From: Oligoflexia bacterium
GTDB taxonomy: Bacteria > Myxococcota_A > UBA796 > UBA2385
Length of the DNA stretch: 7,599 nucleotides
Reading direction: 5' to 3'
NCBI GenBank assembly: GCA_013152105.1
Contig: JAADHA010000367.1
Coordinates: forward strand, 1 to 7,599
The translations under genes were made by a program, and so were the position numbers. This document shows positions 6,033 to 7,599 of the stretch, in pieces; position 1 is the first letter of the stretch, and every line of letters starts with the position of its first letter. The notes beneath the pieces were generated by a model, which was not told the DNA's origin, did not search any database, and saw only the letters and a list, made by a program, of their open reading frames with translations.

Positions 6033-6205
6033 CGGGGGGCTCCTGTGGGGGCGTAGCGGCAAGAACAACGTACATCCCTGTCGGTGCAAAGAGGGGAGTG
6101 TGGGCGAATTCGGGACAGGCTTTGATGAGTGTCACCATCCGTCTCGGCCTCGCAGTGGTCCCCCGCACGGGCTAATCCAACCGCTTCTTCCCCCTGGAGG
6201 TCCTC
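6033..6205. promoter_or_regulatory. Divergent intergenic region before hemB and the exported-protein gene
   Basis: These 173 bases separate two divergent starts and should carry both promoters. On the minus strand TTGCAC (6084-6089) could be a -35 box, but the matching -10 (TGTTCT, 6062-6067, spacing 16) is poor. I found no good plus-strand promoter for hemB, no riboswitch-like fold and no open reading frame of note. Confidence 0.3.
6195..6200 (+). promoter_or_regulatory. Ribosome binding site of hemB
   Basis: TGGAGG lies five bases before the ATG at 6206 and supports that start. Confidence 0.7.
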
Positions 6206-7197
<992 letters not shown>

Positions 7198-7198
<1 letters not shown>

Positions 7199-7599
7199 TG
7201 GCGGGCGGCCTCGCAGCACCTCTGGGGCTGGTCATCACGGTGCTGTGTGGGTGCACATCCGGCGCCGGACCGAGCGATTCGGGCGGCGACACGGGGGCTG
7301 CCTTCTACGCGGATCCCTCGCAGCCCGGGCCGTGGCCGGTGGGCACCGATGTGCAGACGATCACCGGCTCATCGGGGGTCTCTCTGGAAATCCAGGCATG
7401 GTTTCCCCGCACCGACGCCCAGGGTTCACTCCACGCCTATGACGATCTGTTGGAGGGCGGCGCCTTGGACCAGGGCAGCGCCGACTGCGCGCAGCCTCAC
7501 CCCGTCCTGGTGTTCAGCCACGGTCACGGCGGGATGCGCTGGCAGAGCTTCTTTCTGACCGAACACCTGGCCAGCCACGGCTTCATCGTGGTCGCGCCC
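7198..7599 (+). CDS. Alpha/beta-hydrolase lipoprotein, N-terminal 134 residues (runs off right edge)
   Basis: The visible part holds a signal peptide with a lipobox (VLCGC, Cys19), a short Ser/Gly/Asp linker (SDSGGDTGA), then the start of an alpha/beta-hydrolase. Seen: GPWPVGTDVQTI and LEIQAWFP, followed by the strand-turn HPVLVFSHGHGG (101-112) that supplies the oxyanion-hole HG, then LTEHLASHGFIVVAP (120-134). This order resembles the platelet-activating-factor acetylhydrolase and dienelactone hydrolase groups, which cleave esters. The catalytic Ser, Asp and His would lie beyond the window, so activity cannot be judged. The signal peptide has no basic residue near its start, which is unusual. 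The start ATG (7198-7200) shares one base with the hemB stop, and no separate strong ribosome site is seen, which suggests translational coupling. Why an exported esterase follows hemB is unclear. Confidence 0.82.

Overview
The window is GC-rich DNA carrying eight protein-coding genes and no RNA gene, insertion sequence or CRISPR array that I can see. The flavour is Myxococcota-like (an inference, not proven). Several secreted lipoproteins carry low-complexity Asp/Thr/Gly linkers after the lipobox. There is an FG-GAP lipoprotein with a MopE-like 'CDDGIDND' motif, a small CxxCH lipoprotein, and a zinc-less, Asp-type HemB.

Layout, left to right: (1) minus strand, 890 to the left edge: N-terminal part of a dynamin-like GTPase. 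(2) Minus strand, 2333 to 990: an FG-GAP beta-propeller lipoprotein whose signal peptide appears to be cut by a one-base frameshift close to its natural ATG at 2362. Together these two may form a minus-strand transcription unit. (3) Plus strand, 2484-3179: a lipoprotein with a hexapeptide repeat stalk and a mono-haem cytochrome c-like domain, divergent from gene 2. (4) Plus, 3318-3659: a seven-iron ferredoxin (FdxA/FdI type). (5) Plus, about 3694-5370: a lipoprotein with an FAD-binding fumarate-reductase-like fold that has lost the usual fumarate-reductase catalytic residues. (6) Minus, 6032 to 5262: an exported protein of unknown family whose 3' end overlaps gene 5 by 109 bp. (7) Plus, 6206-7198: hemB (porphobilinogen synthase). 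(8) Plus, 7198 to the right edge: a lipoprotein alpha/beta-hydrolase coupled to hemB through a TGATG junction.

The genes do not obviously form one pathway. What they share is the cell envelope: four of the eight look like lipoproteins and one more has a classical Sec signal peptide. Redox proteins (cytochrome-like lipoprotein, ferredoxin, flavoprotein) sit side by side, but they are predicted to lie in different compartments, so a shared electron chain is only a hypothesis. hemB is a housekeeping haem-synthesis gene. I do not see strong evidence for a new multi-gene system. The items most worth checking are the flavoprotein lipoprotein without the known catalytic residues, the likely frameshift in the FG-GAP gene, the convergent overlap and the repeat array.
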